The translations under genes and the position numbers were made by a program. 64,000 nucleotides of DNA from the NCBI GenBank assembly GCA_001701225.1, contig DAAQ01000010.1:133847-197846 (forward strand), given 5' to 3'. Below, one piece after another: positions 25,465-33,879 of the stretch. Source of the stretch: Bacteroidales bacterium H5. GTDB taxonomy: Bacteria > Bacteroidota > Bacteroidia > Bacteroidales > Muribaculaceae. Each line of letters opens with the position of its first letter. Position 1 is the first letter of the stretch. Under the pieces are notes generated by a model. That model searched no databases. It was not told where the DNA came from and saw only the letters and a list, made by a program, of their open reading frames with translations.

Positions 25465-27882
25465 ATGAAACCTTCATCACTTATCCTGTTATCGGCCGCC
25501 ATATCGCTCTGCTCTGCCGGAGCGTATGCGCGCGACTCGCACAACATCAACCGGGGGTGGCGCTTCAGCCCCGGTGACATTCCCGGAGCCGAGGCCCCGG
25601 CCTTTGACGACTCGTCGTGGCAGACGGTCAACGTGCCTCACGATTTTCAGATACACCAGCCCTGGGTTGCCCCCGACGCCTCTGAGAAGGGTGACAAGAC
25701 CAACGAGATGGCCAACATAGCCAGCCGCCTCAGCTCGCGCGGCTTCAAGGAGATGGGTCAGGGATGGTATCGCAAGACATTCACCCCCGACGCATCGTGG
25801 AACGGACAGCGCGTGCTGCTCGATTTCGAGGGGATAATGCTTGTGGGCGACGTGTGGCTCAACGGCGAGCGCATCGGTGGGACGGATTACGGCTATCTCG
25901 GGTTCGAGTCTGACATCACCGGCAAGCTTAAATATGGCGAGCCCAACGTCATAGCCGTGCGCGCCGATACGGGAAAGCCCGAAAATTCGCGCTGGTACAC
26001 CGGCGGCGGCCTCTATCGCGACGTCAACATCAATGTCACAGACCCGAAGCAGTATTTCACACGCCACGGTCTGCATATCACAACTCCCGTCGTCGACCCG
26101 GCCCGCTCGACTGTCGTAGTCGACGCCGAGATGGCCAACTATGTCAAGGCCGACTCGCTTGAGGTCGGTATTGACATCATCGGCCCGGACGGCTCTAAGG
26201 TCTATGCCGGACGCAACCGCCTGTGGAATAACCGCCGTCAGAAGGTGCGCGAGTTCCGCATCGACAGCATCGCCATAGACAACGCCCTGCTGTGGGACTG
26301 CGAGAATCCCAACCTCTATACCCTCGAGGCAACCCTCTATCGCCCCGACGGAACTGTGGCCGACAAGGTGAGCGAGCGTTTCGGCATCCGTAAGCTCGAG
26401 TTCTCGCCCGAGTTCGGCATGAAGCTCAACGGCAAGAAGGTGCTCCTCAAGGGCATCGCCAACCACCACACCCTCGGTGCCCTCGGCGCGGCAGCCTATC
26501 CAGCTGCCATCGAGAAGCGTATCAAGATGCTCAAGGATTTCGGTTTCAACCACATACGCTCGTCGCACAACCCCTACAGCAAGTCGCTGCTCGACCTCTG
26601 TGACGAGTATGGCATCCTTGTGGTAGACGAGCTCTATGACAAATGGACCGGGCAGTATTGCGGAGGACGCACCGACTGGACCGAGCGCTGGCAGCACGAT
26701 GTGCCCGAGTGGGTGCGCCGCGACCGCAACCACCCCTGCGTGGTGTTCTGGAGCCTCGGCAATGAGCTCCAGCTTATCCCCGACCTCGCATACAACGACT
26801 GGGGCGTGACACCCTACCATCTGCAGAAGGCCCTCCTCAACCGCTATGACACCACACGCCCTGTCACAGTGGCCATGCATCCCCGTGGACGCAACGAGAA
26901 GACCGACTCGCTCCCCGCACCCCTTGTGATGGAGACCGACATCGCCGCCTATAACTACAGGTATATGTATTTCCCCGGCGACTCGCGCCGTTTCCCGTGG
27001 ATGATGTTCTATCAGAGCGAGGCCAACACGAGCGGTCTCGGCCCGAATTTCTTTGAGATGGATCTCGGCAAGGTGATAGGTCTTGCCTATTGGGGCATGA
27101 TCGACTATCTCGGCGAGTCGCACGGATGGCCCGCCAAGGGTTGGGCACAGGGTGTCTTCGACATCTCGCTCGAGCCCAAGCCGATGGCATGGTTCCTGCG
27201 CTCGTTCTTCAAGCCCGACGAGCCGATGGTCTATGTCGCTCCCTTCCGCGAGACCAAGACAACCGAGTGGAACGGCGTGGCCATGGGTGGCCGCACATTC
27301 ACCGACGGCTGGAACTTCGAGCCGGGCGACTCCGTGAAGCTCTATACCTACACCAATGCCGACGAGGTAGAGCTGCTGCTCAACGGCAAGAGTCTCGGAC
27401 GCAAGCGCAATGATGTCGGCGACACCAAGGCCCGTAACCGCATCGTGTGGGACGGCATACCCTATAAGGCGGGACGCATCGAGGCTCGTGCATACCGCGA
27501 CGGTCAGCCCAAGCCTGTCGCAACCCATCAGCTGCAGACTACAGGGAAGGCCACACGTCTCAGCGCTACCCCCGACAACACTGCATGGCAGGCCGACGGC
27601 ATGGACCTGCAGCATGTCAAGGTCGAGGCTCTCGACTCCAAGGGGCGCCGCGACCGTCAGGCCGCCGGGCTCGTGACATTCAAGGTAGATGGCCCCGCCG
27701 AGATTGTCGGCGTCATCAACGGCGACATCAACAGCAACGAGCTCACCGTGGGCGATACGCGCAGCCTCTTCAACGGCGCGGCCACAGTGATACTGCGCAG
27801 CACCACGGGTGCGGGCCCCGTCACCCTCACCGCCACCGCCCCCGGCCTGCGCCCCGCCGTGCTGAAGATGGCCACCGATTGA
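25465..27882 (+). CDS. glycoside hydrolase family 2 (beta-galactosidase type)
   Basis: 805 residues with a signal peptide (MKPSSLILLSAAISLCSAGAYA). Domain order: sugar-binding jelly-roll (about 25-200: NRGWRFSPGDIP... VNVPHDFQ), immunoglobulin-like domain (200-300), TIM barrel (300-590) and C-terminal DUF4982-like and Ig-like domains. The catalytic acid/base is E434 in FWSLGNE; the nucleophile is probably E519 in FYQSEANTS. It probably removes beta-galactose or a related sugar from pectic side chains. It lies 25 bp after the hybrid sensor and before the SusC/D pair, as the first enzyme gene of the locus. Confidence 0.9.
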   Translation: MKPSSLILLSAAISLCSAGAYARDSHNINRGWRFSPGDIPGAEAPAFDDSSWQTVNVPHDFQIHQPWVAPDASEKGDKTNEMANIASRLSSRGFKEMGQGWYRKTFTPDASWNGQRVLLDFEGIMLVGDVWLNGERIGGTDYGYLGFESDITGKLKYGEPNVIAVRADTGKPENSRWYTGGGLYRDVNINVTDPKQYFTRHGLHITTPVVDPARSTVVVDAEMANYVKADSLEVGIDIIGPDGSKVYAGRNRLWNNRRQKVREFRIDSIAIDNALLWDCENPNLYTLEATLYRPDGTVADKVSERFGIRKLEFSPEFGMKLNGKKVLLKGIANHHTLGALGAAAYPAAIEKRIKMLKDFGFNHIRSSHNPYSKSLLDLCDEYGILVVDELYDKWTGQYCGGRTDWTERWQHDVPEWVRRDRNHPCVVFWSLGNELQLIPDLAYNDWGVTPYHLQKALLNRYDTTRPVTVAMHPRGRNEKTDSLPAPLVMETDIAAYNYRYMYFPGDSRRFPWMMFYQSEANTSGLGPNFFEMDLGKVIGLAYWGMIDYLGESHGWPAKGWAQGVFDISLEPKPMAWFLRSFFKPDEPMVYVAPFRETKTTEWNGVAMGGRTFTDGWNFEPGDSVKLYTYTNADEVELLLNGKSLGRKRNDVGDTKARNRIVWDGIPYKAGRIEARAYRDGQPKPVATHQLQTTGKATRLSATPDNTAWQADGMDLQHVKVEALDSKGRRDRQAAGLVTFKVDGPAEIVGVINGDINSNELTVGDTRSLFNGAATVILRSTTGAGPVTLTATAPGLRPAVLKMATD

Positions 27883-27928
27883 GGTAGGGCAGTTGCTCTG
27901 CAGAATCTCAAACCATCTGGACGATGGT

Positions 27929-28135
27929 GCCCCGCCGATGCGGGGCGTGGCCATAATAGCCTCGGGGTTTGCCCCGAGGTATAGGATAATGTGTGTCTGC
28001 GGCCCCCGTATGGGGGTCGCGGCACATGAGTCGCGGTGCGCGGACCCCCGTGCAGGGGTCCGGATGTGTAGTGTGCCTTCAAGACCTATGGGCAAGCCCA
28101 TAGGCTATTATGGCTGTGCCCCGCGTCCGCGGGGC
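27929..28135. repeat. nested palindromic element 1 (six hairpins with overall dyad symmetry)
   Basis: Hairpins at 27929-27946 (GCCCCGC, 4-nt loop), 27960-27979 (CCTCGGGG, 4-nt loop), 27999-28020 (9-bp stem, 4-nt loop), 28041-28062 (CGGACCCC, 6-nt loop), 28085-28104 (CCTATGGG, 4-nt loop) and 28118-28135 (GCCCCGC, 4-nt loop). They are arranged symmetrically about position ~28031: the outer pair has the same stem, GCCATAATAGCCT (27950-27962) has its exact complement at 28102-28114, and the second and fifth hairpins keep pairing with different stem sequences. Confidence 0.8.
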
Positions 28136-28271
28136 GTGCGTTAAACAGGAGGGGGTTATAACGCCCTCAGAAAATCTACCAACCACCCCCGAAAATATCC
28201 CAAATCGGGGGTTTGACAGAAAATCCACCCTATCTGAACGAAAACCAACGGTTGTATTCTGTTAATAAATG

Positions 28272-28279
28272 TAATTTTG
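28272..28279 (+). promoter_or_regulatory. -7 promoter element of the SusC/SusD operon
   Basis: TAATTTTG matches TAnnTTTG; a TTG at 28252-28254 gives a 17-bp spacing. The leader to the SusC ATG is about 95 nt. Confidence 0.55.
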
Positions 28280-28379
28280 CCTCGTCGGATTGATGTGTCC
28301 GGCTGATGTAACTGCTTCCTCACATATACTACCTTAACTAATATTCTCAACCATTTATTTATTTAATACCAAAATTATC

Positions 28380-31300
28380 ATGAACCACCTTATGAGTTCG
28401 GGAAAACGGGGGCTCCAATCGCCCAGGTTCTTCCTTGCAGCCCTGATGATGCTGGTTGTCTCGATGACAGCCGTGGCACAGGCGCTCACAGTGCATGGTA
28501 CCGTCACCGACGCCACAGGCGAGCCGGTCATCGGCGGTACAGTAATGCTTGTCGGCACCCAGAATGGTGTCGCCACCGACATTGACGGCAAGTATTCGCT
28601 CACGAATGTCCCCGCCAATGGTAAGCTCGAGTTCCGCTATGTCGGCTACAATACCGTCGTAGAGGAGGTCAAGGGCCGCAACGAGATCAATGTCACCATG
28701 TCTGAGGACAGCGAGCTTCTTGACGAGGTCGTTGTCGTAGGTTATGGCGTACAGAAGAAGAGCGACGTGACCGGCGCACTCAGCCACGTAAGTGCCGAGG
28801 AGCTCCAGAGCCGCCCTGTCAGCAACGCCTTCGAGGCACTGCAGGGCAAGGCTGCAGGTGTCGACATCACCACCAGCGAGCGTCCCGGTAAAGTCGGCGA
28901 CATCCGCATCCGTGGCGAGCGTTCGCTGACCGCATCCAACACACCTCTTTATGTTGTCGACGGTGTGCCCCTGATGTCCGGCTCGGGCATCGAGACCCTC
29001 AACCCCCGCGACATAGAGTCTATCGACATCCTCAAGGACGCATCCGCAACCGCCATCTACGGTTCGCGTGGTGCCAACGGTGTTGTCATCGTCACCACCA
29101 AGCAGGGCAAGGCCGGCCAGTTCAGCCTCAACTACTCGGGTTCAGTGACATGGCAGAATCTCGTTGACCGCGACAAAAATGTCAGCGCCGCCGACTATGT
29201 GAACTATCGCCGCTGGGCCGCCTATAACAGCGATCCCACCAAGTATGCCGATCCCCGCACCGGCAACTCGCGCGAGAATGACGCTGCCATCTTCAGCGTT
29301 ATCACAGACCCCACCGCATACGACAACATCATGGGAGCATGGGACAACGGCACATGGGATCCCTCGCGCATCAAGCAGTACGACTGGACCGACATGGCTA
29401 CCCGCACCGGTTTCGTTCAGGAGCATACTATCAGCGCCTCCGGCGGTACAGAGAAGATGAACGCCTTCGGTTCGTTCGGCTATCTCAAGAACAAGGGTAC
29501 ACAGTATGGCCAGGAGTATGACCGCTACACCGCACGTCTCGGTGTCAACATCACTGCAGTGCCCTGGTTCACCCTCAGCATGAACATCAACGCCTCGCGC
29601 GAGCATCAGGACTATGGCATGTCCAAGTCATTCGCTCCTTCGGGCACCAATGCCGTAGACGGCATCTATCTGCTCTATAAGAAAGCTTACAACTGGGCAC
29701 AGCCCTACGACGCCAACGGCGAGCGCATCAAGTATCCCGGCGGCGACAACCAGGCCTACAACCCCATCAACGAGTGGGAGCACAACATCTCGGAGCGCGA
29801 GACATACCGTGTGCTCGGTTCGTTTGCAGGCACATTCCATTTCGGCGAGATCTGGGCACCCCTCAAGGGCCTCGAGTATCGCCTGCAGTTCGGCCCCGAC
29901 TACCGCAACTGGCGTCAGGGTGACTACGTTGACACCCAGTCGGCCTACAAGTGGATGAACGAGGGCAACAACCAGGCCCGCTGGCAGACACGCCGCGATT
30001 TCTCGTGGACTCTCGACAATATGATCACCTATAACAATACCTTCAATAAGGTACACAACGTAGGTGTAACCCTCCTCCAGACTGCCTCAAAGTGGAACTA
30101 TGAGACAGGTACGATGAACCTGAGCCGCCTTGAGCAGGATATGTACAAGTGGAATGCGATGGGCTCGCTCGACATCACCAACAAGGAGAACGGCGCAAGC
30201 ATGAGCACCGGCATCAACGAGCGTCAGCTCGAGTCTTACATGATCCGACTCAACTACGGTTTCGCAGACCGCTACCTCATCACCGCATCGGGCCGCTGGG
30301 ACGGTGCCTCGCAGCTCTCGAAGGGCCGCAAGTGGGCCTTCTTCCCCTCGATGTCTCTCGGCTGGCGTATCCAGCAGGAGTCTTTCCTCCGCGACATCGC
30401 ATGGATGAACAACCTCAAGATCCGCGCCGGTGTCGGTACGACAGGTAACTCGGCAATCGACCCCTATTCGACCCTCGGCCAGATCCAGTCTGTATTCGTT
30501 CCCACCGCCGACGGCCAGGAGAAGGCTTACCTTATGAATGACCCCGCCGCCGTCAAGGATATGCTCGTCATGGCCAACACCGAGGTAGGTTGGGAGAAGA
30601 CAACACAGTGGAACTTCGGTATCGACTACGGTTTCCTCAACAACCGCATCAACGGTAGCTTGGAATTCTACACCTCCAAGACCAAGGACCTGCTCCTCAA
30701 GATGACCATCCCCACCGTCACCGGTTACAACTCTACCATCGGCAACATCGGCAAGACCTCTAACAAGGGTGTTGAGTTCACTATCAACGCTATCCCCGTA
30801 CAGACCCGCGATTTCGACTGGACGACATCGTTCAACGTCAGCTGGCAGAAGGACAAAATTGACGAGCTTGCAAACGGCAAGGAGGATGACGTGGCCAACA
30901 GCTGGTTCATCGGCGAGCAGCTCGGCGTGTACTACGGCTATACATCAGCAGGTATCTGGCAGGAAGGCGAAGAGGCCGAAATGGCCAAGTGGGCCGAGAA
31001 GGGTACCAATTTCACAGCCGGTATGGTCAAGCCTTACGACGTAGACGGTGACTATGACATGGACGATGATGACCGCATCATCATCGGCAACAAGCGCCCC
31101 ACCACAACCGCAGGATGGTCGAACACCTTCACATACAAGGGCATCGACCTGAGCTTCCAGATCTATGGCCGCTTCGGATACTGGATTGACCGTCCGGCAG
31201 AGCTCTTCGGTTACGGCAACCTCACAGAGGATTTCGCAGACTACTGGACTCCCGACAACCCCGGTGCAAAATATCAGAAGCCTATCCTGACATCGGTGCA

Positions 31301-31553
31301 GACAGGCAGTGTTGATGCATATGCCAAGTCTCACGGCTATCAGAAGGCCAATTTCATCCGCATGCGTAACATCTCGCTCGGCTACACACTCCCCCAGAGC
31401 ATCCTCAGCAAGACCCAGCTCAAGAACGTGAAGATCTACGGCCAGGTAATCAACCCGTTCGACATCTATCAGTCGGTTGACGGCCTCGACCTCGACACCG
31501 GCCTGAGCTACTACAACCGCAGCTGGGTAATCGGTCTTGAAATCGGTTTCTAA
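28380..31553 (+). CDS. SusC/RagA-family TonB-dependent outer-membrane transporter
   Basis: 1057 residues. Signal peptide (cleavage near AVAQA), then a carboxypeptidase-D-like domain (TVHGTVTDATGEPVIGGTVM), the TonB-box region (DEVVVVGYGVQKKSDVTGA), a plug domain with RIRGERSLTASNTPLYVVDGVP and IESIDILKDASATAIYGSRGANGVV, and a 22-strand beta-barrel to the C-terminal aromatic residue (ending GLEIGF). It imports oligosaccharides with its SusD lipoprotein partner encoded 22 bp downstream. Neighbouring enzymes point to rhamnogalacturonan-I fragments as the substrate. Confidence 0.96.
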   Translation: MNHLMSSGKRGLQSPRFFLAALMMLVVSMTAVAQALTVHGTVTDATGEPVIGGTVMLVGTQNGVATDIDGKYSLTNVPANGKLEFRYVGYNTVVEEVKGRNEINVTMSEDSELLDEVVVVGYGVQKKSDVTGALSHVSAEELQSRPVSNAFEALQGKAAGVDITTSERPGKVGDIRIRGERSLTASNTPLYVVDGVPLMSGSGIETLNPRDIESIDILKDASATAIYGSRGANGVVIVTTKQGKAGQFSLNYSGSVTWQNLVDRDKNVSAADYVNYRRWAAYNSDPTKYADPRTGNSRENDAAIFSVITDPTAYDNIMGAWDNGTWDPSRIKQYDWTDMATRTGFVQEHTISASGGTEKMNAFGSFGYLKNKGTQYGQEYDRYTARLGVNITAVPWFTLSMNINASREHQDYGMSKSFAPSGTNAVDGIYLLYKKAYNWAQPYDANGERIKYPGGDNQAYNPINEWEHNISERETYRVLGSFAGTFHFGEIWAPLKGLEYRLQFGPDYRNWRQGDYVDTQSAYKWMNEGNNQARWQTRRDFSWTLDNMITYNNTFNKVHNVGVTLLQTASKWNYETGTMNLSRLEQDMYKWNAMGSLDITNKENGASMSTGINERQLESYMIRLNYGFADRYLITASGRWDGASQLSKGRKWAFFPSMSLGWRIQQESFLRDIAWMNNLKIRAGVGTTGNSAIDPYSTLGQIQSVFVPTADGQEKAYLMNDPAAVKDMLVMANTEVGWEKTTQWNFGIDYGFLNNRINGSLEFYTSKTKDLLLKMTIPTVTGYNSTIGNIGKTSNKGVEFTINAIPVQTRDFDWTTSFNVSWQKDKIDELANGKEDDVANSWFIGEQLGVYYGYTSAGIWQEGEEAEMAKWAEKGTNFTAGMVKPYDVDGDYDMDDDDRIIIGNKRPTTTAGWSNTFTYKGIDLSFQIYGRFGYWIDRPAELFGYGNLTEDFADYWTPDNPGAKYQKPILTSVQTGSVDAYAKSHGYQKANFIRMRNISLGYTLPQSILSKTQLKNVKIYGQVINPFDIYQSVDGLDLDTGLSYYNRSWVIGLEIGF

Positions 31554-31575
31554 TCCCTTAAACTAAATCAGAAAA

Positions 31576-33783
31576 ATGAAATACAACAAATATATCGCAA
31601 CCGGTGTCCTTGCCGCCCTCCTTGGCGGTGGCTTCACCTCGTGCTCCGAGGACTTCCTCGACGAGGAGTACACCACCGGATATTCGACTGACTACTTCAA
31701 GACTCCCGAAGGCATCCAGTCGCTGACCCTCTCGCTCTATAGCTCGATCCGCTGGATTGGCGGTTATGAGTCGCAGGGTTATAACGCCACCATGAGCGGA
31801 ACCGACGAGTTTGCCATCGGTACGGACATGTGTAACGAGATGTGGAACACATACGACGTGCGTATGGCTCCGACATGGGTTACCACCAACGGCAACACAG
31901 GCACCAACGCCAATATCTGGGATACCGTCTACTATGGCATCTCTTCGGCCAACACCATCATTGCCAGTGCATCTCTCATCGAGGACGATGCCATCCGCAA
32001 CTCATGTCTCGCACAGGCATATTTCTATCGCGGATTCAGCTTCTATATGCTCACCTCGCAGTTCGGCCACTGCGTTCTGCAGACTACCCCCACCACAGGT
32101 ATCGTACGCTCGTTCGAGAACACCACAGCACAGCAGTGCTGGGAGCAGATCATCTCTGACCTCAAGACCGCATACGACCTCTTTGACGGCGAGAACAATG
32201 TACTTGCCGGCAAGGGTGTGAGCTGGACCAAGGCTTCGGCCGCCCACTATCTGGCCAAGGCTTATCTGTTTGCCGCATCCGAGCGCAACAACGACTGGAA
32301 CTCGGCAGTGAAGGAGCGGTATCTCCGCGATGGTCTCAAGGCTGCCGATTATGCCATCTCGGCCCGCAAGCTCGAGAAGGATGTGACCGAGGTCTATGGC
32401 AACTGGACCGGTCCTAACTGCGACATCGAGAAGAGTGACGAGCTCCTCGTGGTCGTTCCTCAGGACGAGAATTTCTATGGCCGCACAATGAACCGCAACC
32501 CGGGTGCGTTCTTCAATCCCCAGTTCGAGAATTTCTCAATCTACACCGTCACCGCAGGCAAGACAAACATGCGTGGCTGTCTCACCGGCGGCAAGGGCTT
32601 CCAGCGTTTCCGTCCCACCGAGTACACCCTCTCGGTGTTCGACAATGTGAACGACGCCCGTCTCTGGAAATCGTTCGGTACTGTCTTTGGAACCTGTCTC
32701 GAGAATACCCTCGACACATCTGTTGACGACAAGACAGGCAAGCCCAAGAATCTTGACCAGTACAATGCCGCACAGCATCTCGGTACAGACAAGCTCACTT
32801 TCGGCAATCCCTATATCGTGTTTGTCATCAACAAGAAGGATGAGCATGCATTTGACAATTTCAAGTTTGGTGCCGCCAAGTATCAGACAGATGCCAACTT
32901 CAATGACGTAGAGGGTCGTCTGCCTGCCCCCAACCAGGAACGCAACGGCACATCGACCTTCTCAGGCAAGCCCAATTTCCCTGTCCTCGATTCGTGGATT
33001 CTTTATCAGAACGGTCAGTTTGTGGGTGACCAGTTCGGTGATGCACGTCAGTCCGGCGCATACCAGTCGTGGGGCTGTAACATGTATCCCGGCATCATCA
33101 AGCACACCTGCGGCTACCTCAACGCCTTTGGCGGTGACAGCGGCTCGCGCGACATCATCCTGGCCCGTCTGGCCGAGACTTACCTGATACGTGCCGAGAT
33201 CAAGGTTCGCCTCAATGACTATCCCGGGGCCAAGACCGACATCGACGAGGTGCGCAAGCGTGGCGCATGGCACGAAGGTGAGAACCGCAGCTACTATGTT
33301 GACGGAACAAAGGAGGCTGCCATGAAGACAACCAATGTCACCGGTAAGGCTGCCAATGTTGATGGTCTCAATGGCCGTAACCTCGGCATGAACTCCTACT
33401 ATCTCTCTAACCCCGGTCTGGCTGTGACATACGCTTCGACCGAGAACGTGATGACCAACTGGAGCTGGGACAAGCTTCCCGCCGAGGACGAGGCCGTTCT
33501 GGCCAAGATCGGTGTGAGCGGTCAGTTTGAGCGTGCCCTCCATTTCATCCTCAACGAGCACACCCGCGAGCTCGTGGGCGAGTTCAACCGCTGGGAGCAC
33601 CTCTCGCGCACCAAGACCATCGAGACCCGCGCCGTCAAGCTGAACCCCGACGTACGCTATTTCGATGCCAAGAAGCACTATCTGCGTCCTATTCCCCAGA
33701 CATTCCTCGACAACATGCAGAATCCCGACGGTACAAACCTGTCGGATGCACAGAAGGCTGAATGGCAGAACCCCGGCTATTGA
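31576..33783 (+). CDS. SusD/RagB-family glycan-binding outer-membrane lipoprotein
   Basis: 735 residues. Lipoprotein signal ending GGFTSC, then the SusD fold: TPEGIQSLTLSLYSSIRWIGGY, an N-terminal TPR-like helical part (YYGISSANTIIASAS... AQAYFYRGFSFYMLTSQFG), and the C-terminal block with RLAETYLIRAEIKVRLNDYPGAKTDIDEVRKRG and ELVGEFNRWEHLSRT. SusD caps the SusC barrel and binds glycan at the cell surface. It is longer than starch SusD but normal for large pectin SusDs. It is followed by a strong hairpin before the PL11 gene. Confidence 0.95.
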   Translation: MKYNKYIATGVLAALLGGGFTSCSEDFLDEEYTTGYSTDYFKTPEGIQSLTLSLYSSIRWIGGYESQGYNATMSGTDEFAIGTDMCNEMWNTYDVRMAPTWVTTNGNTGTNANIWDTVYYGISSANTIIASASLIEDDAIRNSCLAQAYFYRGFSFYMLTSQFGHCVLQTTPTTGIVRSFENTTAQQCWEQIISDLKTAYDLFDGENNVLAGKGVSWTKASAAHYLAKAYLFAASERNNDWNSAVKERYLRDGLKAADYAISARKLEKDVTEVYGNWTGPNCDIEKSDELLVVVPQDENFYGRTMNRNPGAFFNPQFENFSIYTVTAGKTNMRGCLTGGKGFQRFRPTEYTLSVFDNVNDARLWKSFGTVFGTCLENTLDTSVDDKTGKPKNLDQYNAAQHLGTDKLTFGNPYIVFVINKKDEHAFDNFKFGAAKYQTDANFNDVEGRLPAPNQERNGTSTFSGKPNFPVLDSWILYQNGQFVGDQFGDARQSGAYQSWGCNMYPGIIKHTCGYLNAFGGDSGSRDIILARLAETYLIRAEIKVRLNDYPGAKTDIDEVRKRGAWHEGENRSYYVDGTKEAAMKTTNVTGKAANVDGLNGRNLGMNSYYLSNPGLAVTYASTENVMTNWSWDKLPAEDEAVLAKIGVSGQFERALHFILNEHTRELVGEFNRWEHLSRTKTIETRAVKLNPDVRYFDAKKHYLRPIPQTFLDNMQNPDGTNLSDAQKAEWQNPGY

Positions 33784-33833
33784 TATGCCGAGGGCTAAGC
33801 CCCACCTTTACTATTGGTAAATAAGATTGATAA

Positions 33834-33861
33834 GGGGGCATCGACTCAGGGCGATGCCCCC
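33834..33861 (+). terminator. hairpin between SusD and the PL11 lyase gene
   Basis: A perfect 10-bp stem (GGGGGCATCG / CGATGCCCCC) with an 8-nt loop is followed by TGCTTTTAT. It probably terminates a fraction of SusC/D transcripts, giving more transporter than enzyme mRNA. The PL11 start is 18 bp further on. Confidence 0.7.
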
Positions 33862-33879
33862 TGCTTTTATATAGAAGAA

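Larger units (their letters stand above)
27883..28379. other. 496-bp intergenic region: nested palindrome, hairpins and SusC promoter
   Basis: No gene is seen. 27929-28135 is a large dyad-symmetric array of six hairpins. 28185-28212 forms an 8-bp stem (ACCCCCGA / TCGGGGGT). Repeated AAAATCTACC-like words at 28171, 28192 and 28220 lie upstream of a -7 box at 28272-28279, and about 100 nt of leader precede SusC. Confidence 0.7.

Noticed and set aside
25489..28101. An 870-codon open frame on the minus strand, opposite the GH2 gene
   Set aside because: It lies exactly antisense to a clear GH2 gene, its translation has no recognisable domain and is His/Val/Gly-rich in the way antisense frames of G+C-rich genes are, and it runs on into the palindromic spacer.
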